From Acridotheres tristis (taxonomy: Eukaryota > Chordata > Aves > Passeriformes > Sturnidae), in NCBI GenBank assembly GCA_037013685.1, contig CM072908.1, positions 3,919,001-3,983,000 on the forward strand: a stretch of 64,000 nucleotides of DNA, in the 5' to 3' direction. Shown here one piece after another: positions 12,401-22,290 of this stretch. The position numbers and the translations under genes were made by a program. Each line of letters begins with the position of its first letter. Position 1 is the first letter of the stretch. The notes under the pieces were generated by a model. The model made no database searches. It worked only from the letters and a program-made list of their open reading frames with translations, and was not told where the DNA came from.

Positions 12401-15400
12401 ATCCCAAAATGACCAAAACTGGGGAGACAGCCTCACAGCCCCAGTGTTGAATGAATCATGAGCTGTGAATACACATGCTATGAGCAAAGGAAAACCTGCG
12501 TTCGCCCAGCCAGGCCATTCCCAGCTGGCAGTAAGGCACATCCACTGAGCAGTACCAGGGCACGGACCACATCTCACATCAAGACACATACAACATACAT
12601 TTGGGTAAGAGAAGCCACCAAGAAGGGACCATGTCTGGCTGCTGCTTACTTTCCTTAGGGTCCTGGAAGCGTGGGTGCAGTAGGGCACGTGGCGTCCCAT
12701 GGTACAGCTTCAGCCTGAAAGCAAAGAGCACATGTGCAGCAGTCAGTCAGTAAATCCACCCTGAAACACATCTCCGTCTTCCACAAAGCCTCTGCCCAGC
12801 ATAAAAACCCACCCAACCCATGCTGGAAAAACCCTGTCCTCTAGGGAAGGGATAGGCATCCCTTCCAAACCCCTCACTGCTTCCCAGGAGTGAAGAATTC
12901 CAGGACTCTAAATGCTGGCTCTGTTTCTGCTGCCCCAGGACCACCTTTCCCTCCACCCCCCAAATCAGCCATGCACGTTGCCACCTCAATTCCTGTGACC
13001 TGTCACACAGCAGCAGGGGAACCTACGTTCTGTCCTCAGTGGCTGGGTTTGTCACCTCTGATCCACCATGAAAGAGTGGGATGGTTCCAAAGCCACAGGA
13101 AAGATGCTGAGAGCCCCCATCCCCTTTCCCAGCTGTCATTACCACTTCCACGACAGCAGCAATGCCAGGGTGGTTCAAGGAGGTGTGGAAATAAACGACC
13201 TGGGACAGGAAAGGAGAGAGATAGGCTATTTCAGAGCTGGCAGTGGCAGCTGCAGGCAGAGCAATGCCTGTTGTGCCCGGACACTCAGGGCACAACCAGA
13301 ACATCCATTAAAACTTTCAGACAAAAGCTAATGGCAAACTACTTCCGGCTACAAAATTTAATGGCAAATTACTGCTACTAAATCTCAGCCCTTAAATCTC
13401 AAGCATCTTTTTTATTTTTTAGCTTTTTTTATGTTGTCAACACCTATTTTCCAGAGTAACTCCCAGGCTGCAGACCCTGAATGAGTGGGGCTTCAATGCA
13501 TCCCAGAGCTACAGCATTAGAGCAGGAAAAAGGAGCCAGAAACCTGGGGAGGGACATGGGAATAGCCTGGACCTAAGAGCAGGAGGGGACAGGACACAGG
13601 TCACCTCCCCAGGACAGAATTTAAAGCTAGGTTAATCTTCCTATTAAAAACTCATTACCACAGTGTTTCAGGGAAACTGTTCTCTGCAATATGGGCTGTC
13701 AGGAAGGAATAACAGATAGAGACATTTCCACATCAACCCTGAGACATAAATCGTTATTCCATTAGCCTTTATTGCAAGGTGCTGGATTAATGAGCCTGCA
13801 GAGCAAGGTTCACCCTGCAAAGGCACAGGAAGCCCTGACAAGGGAGCCTGCCGAGCTCAGGGTGCCACTGAGCTCGAGGGCCCCTCCTGAATGCACACAG
13901 AGGTTTCTGTCACTGCATTCCTCTCCCCTACACCCTGAGGACAAAACTCACCAAACAAGCAAACTCTGATCCCTGTCCTCACACCTTCCTGCTCTGGTGA
14001 GGCTGGCAAGCATGCATGCAGCACACACAGGCAGAGGAGCAGTGACTTTCCTCCTTCCCTCACCTGTCACAAATCAATTCCAGCTCCACCTGAACTGTTC
14101 CTAACAATGAGCTGCTGACTTTCCCACAGTTGGAAGACCTCATCCTGCATTCAGATCACCCCTTCTCTGTCAGACACGGAGCCCTGCAGCTGCAGGGACG
14201 GGCAACACAGTTCAGCCACCACAGAGAGGTTGCAACACAGTCCCCCAACACCCCAAAACTCCTGCCAACTGCTCCCAGCCACATGCAAACACCCAGGAAG
14301 CCAGTGGATGCTGGGAATGTATTTGGAAAGACAGCTCCTCCCAGCATTCAGCTCTCTCTGCCCTAGTTTTAATCCATCCCTCTTCAAAGCAAGCCGGAGT
14401 GGGACAGTACTGAAACACTTGGGAGAGAAATGCACATGTCAACGCCACTCAATGTCACTGTGATGTAAAGGAAGGAAGAAAACGGGGCTGAGCTGTGCTG
14501 CACTTCACCTCCAGCACTCAGGAGCTCCTGGAAACAGGAGCTATAAATTGAAAAACATGGGTCATGCTACGGGGCAGCAGGATCTCCCCATTCAGGGACA
14601 TTTGCTGGTATCAGCGGCAGATGGAAGCATGGCTTTGGGAGAGTTTAGTTCCCAGATAAAGAGAGAGAAGCGCTGTGCAGGAGGGTGGGCAGCTGCTCCT
14701 TCCCTTCCTTCCCACTTGTGGGGAAACACTGCTCTCTGTCGCCAGCTCTGAACACAGCAGGTGGCACACGGTGGCACATCGCTGCTCCCACGGTGGCACC
14801 GGCCTCAGAGGAAACCCAGCACCCCAGTTTCCCCAATAAACCATACATAAACCTTAATAAATAGGCAGTGTCTGGGATGCAACCTGGGCTAAAGGTCAGG
14901 AAGGGCTGGGATGGAAAAGGATTTGGTTCTGTGTTTCCCCAGACCCTTGGCAGCCCCCACCTCGTTGAAGGTCGCCCTGGCCGAGCGCGGTGGGGCAGAG
15001 CTGGCAGCTCGCCAGCTGCTCCTCCACGTCTTCCCAAAGAAGTGGTGGTAGGTGGCATCGAAAAGGGAGAGACGCAGCTGGTACTTGGTTCCCTGCAAGG
15101 CACAATGCACCAGCTTTGGGGGTGCTCGGGGACAGGCCAGCTCTGCATCCCCAAAGCCCAGAACACACTTTGGTAAGAGATATAATTCCCGTTTTCTAAG
15201 TGATGCTCAAATAAAGCACGTGGCCACAGACAGCTTCGTGCATTGCTACAGAACCTGCCTCCAAGCCAGAGGGTGATGGAGCAAAGGAAAAGTGCAAAAA
15301 TTGAGCATTAAGCACAGAATAAAGAGGCAATTGATGTTAAAGTTCTATGCAGAAAATTTAATTTAAATATACTTACCTAAAAAAACAAAAAAAAAACTTA

Positions 15401-16408
15401 ATGAAAAATTAATTAAATGCTAACTCAGATTTACAGGTAATAAGGCATGGGACTGAAACAATTTTGTGCTTCTGGGAGATTTCCAGTTAGTTCCCCCCAA
15501 AACCACCTTGTTTGAAAAGCCACCACTGGGAGCTCAGGTCCACACACATGGATAGGAATGCTGAAAAGGGCTTAGAAAAAAGACAGAGAAAGACGTACAC
15601 AGAAAGTGACAGAATAAGAGGGGGGCTAAACTGAAAGAGGAGCAATTTAAGTTCGATCTTAGGGAGAAATTCTTCCTTGTTAGGGTGGTGAGGCACTGGC
15701 ACAGGTCATCCAGAGCAGCTGCAGCTGCTCCATCCCTGGAAGTTTTCAAAGCCAGCAGATTGAAAAGGGCAACCTGGTCTAGTGGAAGTTATCCCTGCCC
15801 ATGGCAGGAGGGTGGAAGGAGATGATCTCTAAGGTCCTTTCCAACCCAAATTATTTCATGATTCTATGAATAGTGAGACTCAGCATAAACAACGGGCGCA
15901 GCAAGATATTGCCGGGGTCCCCTCGCGGGACCGACCGCCCCTACCTGGGAGAGGGCAGCGCCGTGCAGGTACTTGAGGACGCAGCGGAAGGCGGTGGAGC
16001 GGGGCGGGGGCCGGGCCCGGCCCCGCTGCGGATGCGGCGGCAGCGGCCGGTGCTGCCGGAACACCCGGTCCCACTCGCCCATCACCTCCCAGGGGTCGCC
16101 GCTGCCTCCCGGCGCCAGTTACGGCGGGCGCGGGGCTGGAACACCAGGGGACACGCACCCTGCAGGAACACAGCCACACGGACTCCGTACAATCAGAACA
16201 CACAGCCCCGCGCAACAAACACACGTGCGTGGGGACGGCCCGGCCCGCACCCGCCTGGGGATGCACACGGGTGCAGCCAGGGCAGGGCCGACCCGTGGTC
16301 GCCCGCCCACGCACCCACGGGATCCCGGTGCGTGGGAGCGGGGCTAGAACCGGCCCCGTCCCTCAGCGCCCACACCCCCCCCGCTCACTCACCGCGCCCC
16401 GACGCCAT
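470..16408 (-). CDS. NPHP4: Nephrocystin-4, 5' 25 exons (gene runs off left edge)
   Basis: Nephrocystin-4 is a scaffold of the ciliary transition zone that works with nephrocystin-1 and RPGRIP1; human loss causes nephronophthisis. Exons in transcript order: 16393-16408, 15945-16105, 14961-15092, 13027-13199, 12650-12714, 12229-12384, 11358-11494, 10491-10657, 10282-10408, 8686-8859, 8433-8562, 8140-8184, 6171-6217, 5284-5474, 4996-5187, 4236-4420, 3833-3993, 3252-3432, 2314-2397, 2009-2088, 1632-1849, 1351-1540, 1117-1200, 865-1009, 470-555. Every border has AG/GT and reading phases join without a break, giving 1,096 codons from the ATG at 16082. Near-human blocks include YFHTSLNHP (13.1 kb), FHLLPENL (12.3 kb), [12 protein letters not shown] (3.9 kb), [10 protein letters not shown] (1.7 kb) and FRFYHPEL (0.95 kb). 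Human NPHP4 has 1,426 residues, so the C-terminal part is missing only because the window ends. The linker exons at 8140-8184 and 6171-6217 (45 and 47 nt, Pro/Ser/Gln-rich) are poorly conserved and least certain. Confidence 0.95.
6218..8139 (-). other. NPHP4 intron 12, nothing recognised
   Basis: Longest NPHP4 intron in the window (1,922 bp), between two tiny linker exons. No repeat family, RNA gene or conserved peptide was recognised. Human NPHP4 has more linker sequence at this point, so an additional short exon could be hidden here. Confidence 0.5.
8860..10281 (-). other. NPHP4 intron 9
   Basis: Intron of 1,422 bp holding the A-rich tract at 9830-9861 and otherwise nothing recognised on either strand. 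Confidence 0.6.
9830..9861. repeat. A-rich tract
   Basis: Interrupted poly(A) run in NPHP4 intron 9 with single C and G interruptions. It could be a retroposon tail, but no LINE or SINE body is recognisable directly upstream. Confidence 0.7.
11150..11349 (-). repeat. CR1 LINE 3' fragment in NPHP4 intron 7
   Basis: Read on the minus strand, the segment has the hallmark CR1 3' end: TCACCACCCTCACAG complement, the phrase for a small group of contributing 'lost in the wash' lines, then CCAACC and a terminal TTCTGTGATTCCATGATTCT. It is 5'-truncated, as most CR1 copies are, and lies in the same direction as NPHP4. Its truncated end stops about 8 bases past the exon 7 donor (GT at 11357-11356). Confidence 0.9.
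13200..14960 (-). other. NPHP4 intron 3
   Basis: Intron of 1,761 bp with AT-rich patches near 13.4 kb and 13.65 kb. No repeat, RNA gene or coding segment was recognised. Confidence 0.6.
15625..15868 (+). repeat. CR1 LINE 3' fragment in NPHP4 intron 2
   Basis: Plus-strand CR1 3' region with recognisable landmarks: AAATTCTTCCTTG, GTGAGGCACTGGCACAGG, CTCCATCCCTGGA, CTGCCCATGGCAGG, CCTTTCCAACCCAA and the terminal ATTCTATGA. It is 5'-truncated and antisense to NPHP4, ending about 75 bp from exon 2. Divergence from the consensus I recall is moderate, so it is not a recent insertion. Confidence 0.92.
15945..16105 (-). CDS. NPHP4: NPHP4 exon carrying the family-typical start codon
   Basis: The ATG at 16082-16080 opens MGEWDRVF, matching the mammalian N terminus (MGDWHRAF in mouse), so this is the conserved start. 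The exon ends at 15945 with a CAG|GTAG donor. Its 5' edge is unsure: an AG at 16107-16106 would make the exon begin at 16105 and join in phase with the ATG of the upstream exon. A second AG closer to the ATG (16087-16086) is also possible. The next exon (14961-15092) encodes [13 protein letters not shown], close to the human FDVTYRHFFGRTW. Confidence 0.85.
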
Positions 16409-16990
16409 CTTCTCGGACCCAACCAACCGCGCGCCGGCCCGAGGGGGGGACGGACGCGCTGCTGCCGCTCGCCGTCCCGCCGCCCACCTCCCGCGCCCCG
16501 TCGCCGGCGGAAAGCAGTGACTGTCCGCGTCAAGACGATCCTGGAGCGATCCCGCACCGCGCAGGACGCGGCGGCAGGACGGAAGCGGAGGCGGCAGCGG
16601 AGGTCGCCCCCTTTAGCGCGAGTGGTCGCGCCCCGCTCAGCATCGGGTTACTAGGGCGATGGTGCCGCACCGCGCGGGGCGGGTCCTCCCGCTGGACCCG
16701 GCCGGCTCTGCCGCCAATGGGGACGGCGCGGTGCTCTCGTCATTTGCATGCGGCGCGAGAGGCGGGCGGCGTGGCCAATGGGCAGCGGGAGGGGCGGGGC
16801 CAGGCGCGGCGGGGCGGGGCCGCCCCCCACGAGGGCGGGCGGCGGAGCGGCGGGAGCGGCGGACGCGGGGCAGGTGCGGGGGCGCGGGGGGAGCGGACTC
16901 GGGGATGGGGCTGCGGCCGCCGCCGGGCGATGGCGAGGGCGGTGGGACCGGGCACGGCCGTGGGTAGGGCTACGGGCGAGGTCACCCCGC
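16380..16990. promoter_or_regulatory. Head-to-head NPHP4/KCNAB2 CpG-island promoter
   Basis: A dense CpG island separates the minus-strand NPHP4 first exon from the plus-strand KCNAB2 locus. It carries two CCAAT boxes (16714-16718 and 16775-16779), a perfect ATTTGCAT octamer (16742-16749), two GGGGCGGGGC Sp1-type boxes (16791-16800, 16811-16820) and a YY1-type AAGATGGCG over the NPHP4 ATG on the minus strand. There is no clear TATA box. The two genes are also divergent neighbours in mammals, so a shared bidirectional promoter is the simplest reading. Which KCNAB2 leader exon starts here cannot be fixed; donor-like GTs occur near 16875 and 16965. Confidence 0.7.
16393..16408 (-). CDS. NPHP4: Possible NPHP4 exon 1 with upstream in-frame ATG
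   Basis: A minus-strand ATG at 16408-16406 begins MASGRG and is cut by a very strong donor, CGCG|GTGAGTGAG, at 16392. Joined to an acceptor at 16106, it reads [13 protein letters not shown] straight into MGEWDRVF in frame. The ATG lies inside an AAGATGGCG element (16403-16411), the YY1 motif that often spans the first ATG of housekeeping genes. It may equally be a non-coding leader exon if another acceptor is used. Confidence 0.5.
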
Positions 16991-18689
16991 CGCACGCCCC
17001 TCCCGACGCTCCCTGGTGCGGAGAGAGGGGCCCTCGCTCCGCCGTCTGCTCTCGGCCCAGTGGGACCCTGGGCTGTGCGGGGACGGGGGGAGGTTGGCTG
17101 TCCCTTCGTTCCCACAGCAAGGCGAGGTTAAACACTGTTCGTGATGCTCCGGTGGCCTGCGGCCTGTCACCGCACACCGGGAGTGGCGGGGCAGGAGCCC
17201 CGGTGACACGGTGTGAACCGCCGGCAAAGCCCCAGTGATACGGGGGTGGGAATATTGGATTTTCCCCCGAGCCGATGTGCGCACAGTGAGTCAAACGCCG
17301 CGGTTCCTTCAGTTTGCTGCCATTTCTTAGTCCGTTTCATGTCTCGCTTTGCTGCGGTGCCCGGAGGGCTGCGGATGGAGGGAGCCCCGAGCCCTATGGC
17401 AGGTCTCTGGTCCCCTCGCAGCCCAGATGCTGCTGCCGCTGCCTCACCATTTCTTCTGCAAGGCCCGAAGCTCACGAACCTCTGTCTTGCCAGCCTCCAT
17501 TTTTTTGGGGCTGTTTTCCTCGTGATCTCCATAAGCCCCCTGCCTGTTCAGCCTGTGGCCAGCATGGGGCTGCTAACACAGCCACCGCAGGCTCTCGTCC
17601 AGGTGAGACATGGTTTGTGCTGCTGGCAGGTGTGGGTAGGGTACCCAGCCTGCTTCCCAAAACCACAGGTTTCTTCCCCAAGTCTTGCTGGGAGCCGCGG
17701 CGCAGCACCGTGGGTGAGTGCCAGAGCAAGCTGGGCGAGATGTATCCAGTCTCTATCACATCCCCTGTACAGGCCTGTTGCATATATGCAGTGATTTTCC
17801 AGCTGGTGAGCAGAAAACGCCTCTACACGGAGCTGCCAACGGCAGATTCAAGAGAGCTGCTGGTTTTATTAGTTATTACTGTTATTGTTTTGATTAGGAG
17901 GGTGGCAGGGCCAGCTGTCACCTCCTGCTCATGGCCTGCGGGTCTGTGGGTCAGATGCATGATGGAGCGGGAGCAGATCAACTTGGCACATGGCTCCCAC
18001 CATCTGTGGGGGTAGCAAAGCCACTGATGGGCTGCTGCTGGGAGCATCCCCAAAGGGGATGGGGTTTATGACCTTCTCTGCCTGTTACTGGCTGTTCCTG
18101 GGGCTGCTGTGGCATGGAAAGTAGGCAGTCTGCTGGGATCACCCACCCTGGCAGTGCTGAGTGATCCCTGCCAGTGTCAGCATGGTTTGGAGCAGGCAGT
18201 GTGCTTATTGGCTCCATTACTGCCAGGACTGTGCTGAAATGGCAAAGGAAGTGCCAAGATGCTGCCATGAAGCTGAACAGGATTCGACTGAAGGAAAGGA
18301 ACCAGGTTTTCCTAATTTAAAGCTGCCAGAGCAGCACTGCGTGAGCAGCCTTTCCCAAGCTCTGACCCCTTTTTGCTGGCTTGGCCTCTAGTTTTCCTGT
18401 TAGATCCAGCTGCATTGGTGTTGTTATTGCTGAGGGATCACTGAGTCGCGCTGCCACAGGGACCAGCCTGCTCCAGTTACTGAGGTGGCATGCTCTGGGG
18501 TGATTTTGTTGCTCAAGATAGCCAAAAAGCCAAAGGCAGTGAGAAGGCGTGATGGGCGAGAGGAGGATGGGTGTCCAGTGGCAGAACGCGGCAGCCGGGT
18601 GACCCTGGTGCTGGAGGCAGCCCCGCAGCATCACTGCCGACGCTGTATTTGATTATTTGAAGAGAAACGCACGCGGCGCGATTTAAGGC

Positions 18690-19178
18690 AGCGATGATGC
18701 AGCTCCTGCCCAGACTGCCCGTGGCCCCGGACGAGCCTTCCCCCGCCTGAGCTGCGCAGGGGCGGCTGGTGGCAGCCGCTCGCTCGCCCACGCGCTGCCG
18801 GTGCCGGGCTGCGGCGCCGACACGGTTAAGGCACCGGCGGGATCGGGAGCCGGCTGCAGCCACCGGCGGAGCCAAACTTGCCGAGTCAGGATGTGAGAGC
18901 GGCAGGAACGGCTCTGCAGCATCCTTGGGTGCTGTCGCATCCCGGGGCGCGGGGGGCTCGGCTTCCCCCTCTGCCAGACGCCTTTTCCCGGGGACAGAGC
19001 GGGAATGGGGTAGGAACCGTCATCCTGCGTTTGCCGCCGGCTGTAGCAGCTGCTCTGCGCCGGCACCGGCGCTGCTTCCCGAGACCCGCGGAGCCCGCAG
19101 CCCGCCGGCAGCCGGGTTTGACTCATTGCCTTGTGCCTCCCGACCGCGCATCGCCCTCCATCCGAGCACCGGAGACAG
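18690..19178 (+). promoter_or_regulatory. KCNAB2: Candidate alternative KCNAB2 promoter and untranslated exon
   Basis: CpG-dense segment ending in the splice-donor-like GGAGACAG|GTAGGTGCGG. A TGACTCA (AP-1 type) site lies at 19119-19125. The next downstream acceptor that makes sense is at 22248, in front of the MYPES start codon. This is inference; no transcript evidence can be read from the sequence. Confidence 0.35.
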
Positions 19179-21250
19179 GTAGGTGCGGTGCCGGGTGCCG
19201 GGGGGCCGCGGCCGTGGCTCAGCCGTGCCTGGCCGGCAGCCGCGGCGTAGCAGGGAGCTGGCAGTGTCACACAGCAGAGACCCGCGGGCAGCCCGATAGA
19301 CCCCGGTACTTTGGCTCTGGTATACGTGACGGTAGAGCCGGAATAACCCCGGCCGACGCGCCGAAAGCGTGTGCTTTTGGGCTGTGTCATTGACTCGGGC
19401 AGCTGAGCAGCGCCGGTGCGGGCGCTTCGGCGGTCACGGGCGACCTCACGTGTCGCAGCTGAGTCCCCAGTGCCCGCCTGCCTCATTGTCGTGAGGATGG
19501 GCTGGGGAAGGCGCGGGAGCCCACCTGGGCGGTCGGAGGGGCCCGGTGGGCTAGGAGATGCTGCGCCGCAACAGAGGCTCCCGGGTCAAAGGAAGGGGCA
19601 GGGCTGCTGCTCTGCGGATCCCTGCGGCGCCGGTGCAGCCGGGGGAGGGGGGGGCACGGGACCAGCACGGGGCATGAGCGCAGAGGTGACGGCAGGAGGT
19701 GCCGAGGCGACAGAGCAGGGCAGCGTGAGTCATTGAGCTAAAGTCACCTTCCCCGTGGTGTGGAGGGGGGCATTTGCTGCAAACACAGTGAGAAAGGGAG
19801 GGAAGTATGAGGACAGGCACCTGGTGTGGGGAGATGCTCCTTGCAACATTACCTGCATCCTTCATCTGACTTGGGCAAGATGCTGGGCTGCCCAGGGTAA
19901 GGGACCCCAGCTCTCTCTGCCCCAGGGCCTCACCCTTGGAGGATCAGACTCACCAGAAGCAGCGGTTCCATCCCTATATTCACATTAATTCCATGTCCAG
20001 TTTTACCCACTCCTACTCTGATGGCAGTGTGTCTGGCAGGCTGCAGTATGTAGTCCCCTCCATGATGGCCCAGCTCCCGGGGGCTTCCCAGCCATAAACC
20101 ATCCATGTTGCAGCACCCACACTCCTGTACTCCACTGTGCTGCCAGGGACAGGAATGGACCTTGGTGGGAGCACAAGTCCTTCACCTGGCTCCTGGGTGC
20201 ATCCTGCAGAAGAAAACACTTTTCTTCCCTCTTGGGCCACTGCTGAAACTCCTGCAGTTGCAGACTCACAGCTGAGTTGTGCCATGAGGAAGCTGGAGGT
20301 GCAGGAGCAGTCTCAGGGAAGCACCAAGCTGCTGACACAGAGGGGATTGGACTTCTGGCAGTGCCTTTGGCTCAGAGAGATAAATTGGCCCCAAAGGCTG
20401 GGACACTTTGGCTCCTCAGAGTGCAGAGCCCTGACTATGTGCCCATGGTCCCGCTGTGCTTGCCAGCAAAGTCCCTCTAGCACTGCCAGAGACTTGCTAG
20501 CCACTGCACTTGGTCCCCACAGCATTGCTGAGAGGCAACAGGGAAGGGGCATCAGATTCTACTGAAAATCTCAGAGATCTGAGCTCCTGGCACTACAGCC
20601 CCCTGGGATATGGAATCAGCCAGTCCTGAGCCACAGAGATGTCCGGGATTGTGGCAGTGGAAGCAAGGAGCTGCATGGATGCGCTGGGACACGAGGGTCC
20701 GGCTGTTCCCCCCTTGCAGGCGTCCCCCAGCTTTCCTCAGCTTTGTTTTGCCGCCGCTAGCCAAGTGACGATGAGCTGGCATGAGCTGGCAGGACAGTGC
20801 CCGGCCGGTGGCTGCTGCTGACCCGGCGGTGCTGCAGGCAGCTGCCCACTGCCAGGCGGGGCCGCGGGAGCTGCGGGGCCAACACTCGTAGCACCCGGGG
20901 GAAGCCGGGGGGTCACAAGGGCTTGGGGGGCTCAGCCGGGTCCTGGCTGTAGGGCTCAGCAGGATCCTGCTCCGGGCTCGAGTCAGTGCTGCGGGTTCGG
21001 GAGAGAGCAGCTCCCTCCTCACTTCTCCAAAATAAACCCGGCTTTATTGAGGCTGCCTGGGCTCCGGCTTCAGCGCGGCTATGGCCAAAGGAGTCGCACT
21101 CCTGCAGCGCTCAGGAGGAGGGCGATGGGGATCCGTGCCGGGGGCTGCAGCCCGGCCGGGAGCTGCGGTGGGCGGGTGGGCGGCTCCGCGGGGATGGGCT
21201 CGGCTGCCGCAGCCGCTGCCATTGGGCTGCGTGGGCTGCAGGGGCTGCGC

Positions 21251-21510
21251 CGGGATACAGGCACGCCGGGCCGGGATGCCGGAGGGATGCAGGATGCGGG
21301 AGGGATGCAGGATGCTGACACAATATGCTGGGATGCAGGAGGGATGCAGGATGTGGATGCAAGATGCAAGCATGCCGTGCTGGGATGCAGGCAGGATGCA
21401 ACATGCAGGCACACCGTGCCGGGATGCAGGATGCAGGCATACTGTGCCAGAATGCGGGAGGGATGCAGGATGCAGGCATGCTGTGCCAGGATGCAGGCGG
21501 GATGTGTGCC
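21251..21510. repeat. GGGATGCAGG-type minisatellite
   Basis: About 250 bp built from variants of GGATGCAGG and GGGATGCAG, with a longer-period element containing CATGCTGTGCC or CACACCGTGCC every 50-60 bp. It lies in the KCNAB2 5' leader region directly after a GC-rich block. The unit has no stop codon in most frames, which explains overlapping open frames on both strands. Confidence 0.9.
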
Positions 21511-22290
21511 AGGACATGAGCACACAGTGTAAGGCCATGCTCCTGCTGAGCCCAGGGCAGCCGGGAGGGAGCCCGAAGATCTCTCAGTCCCCATCTGGGA
21601 AACAGAGCAGCTTGTGATCTGCAGTGTAAAGATGGCATCTCACCGGCCTAAAGAAAGATGGGATAAATTTAAATCCCAGCCCCAGTTCTGTAGGGAAGTG
21701 TCATTGTTTTCTGTGATACTGGAAACTGCTGACAGTGTTGCAGGAGCAGGAGCACAGCTCTCAGGGAGTCGTGTTGGATGCCCCTGGCATGGGGACAGGG
21801 ACAAGGAGGGTCAGGGGTGCCTGGGGGTGAGCCCTCCTTTCCCTTGGAGCTCCCTCTCCCCTGTGCACACAGTCATATGTGGGCTGCAAGAAAAGCCAGA
21901 CTGTTTTCCTCCCCTTAGCTTGTCCCATTCAGAGGGACACTCGAGGACAGCTCCAGGGTTTTCAGAATGTTTCATTTTTCAGGCCCATATTTCCTCACCA
22001 TTTCCTGAGATCTTGGGACCCCCAGAAGTTTGGAGAGAGCAGCCAAGCTGGGAAGTCAGAGGAACAGGGATGGAGCGGGATGGTTTTGGGATCAGTGGGT
22101 CAGGCTGTGAGCCCCAGTGCTGCCGTGTCCACACCACTGCCAACGCCACATACCCATCCGGCTTGAGATCTCCTGCAACAGGAAACGCCGTCATGCGCGT
22201 GCCCCAAAAAACCTCATTTCTTCCTCTTTTCCTCTTCCCCTGTGGCAGGGGTGAGGCGGCGAGTGGCTCCGGGGAGCCCAGGCTGGCTCC

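Larger units (their letters stand above)
17000..22248 (+). other. KCNAB2 5' leader region, non-coding
   Basis: No coding exon was recognised between the shared promoter and the MYPES exon. A second CpG-dense block at 18,690-19,250 ends in a good donor, GGAGACAG|GTAGGT (exon end 19178), and is a candidate untranslated KCNAB2 first exon. A third GC-rich block spans 20,750-21,250 and passes into a minisatellite. The long open frames here on both strands reflect GC richness, not coding. Confidence 0.5.

Noticed and set aside
18683..19486. 267-codon minus-strand open frame
   Set aside because: GC-rich CpG-island artefact; Arg/Pro/Ala/Ser-rich with no recognisable domain.
21044..21638. Simultaneous open frames on both strands
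   Set aside because: Caused by the GGATGCAGG-type minisatellite, whose unit lacks stop codons in most frames; the translated products are repeats of Gly/Met/Gln/Asp or Pro/Ala/Ser/Cys.
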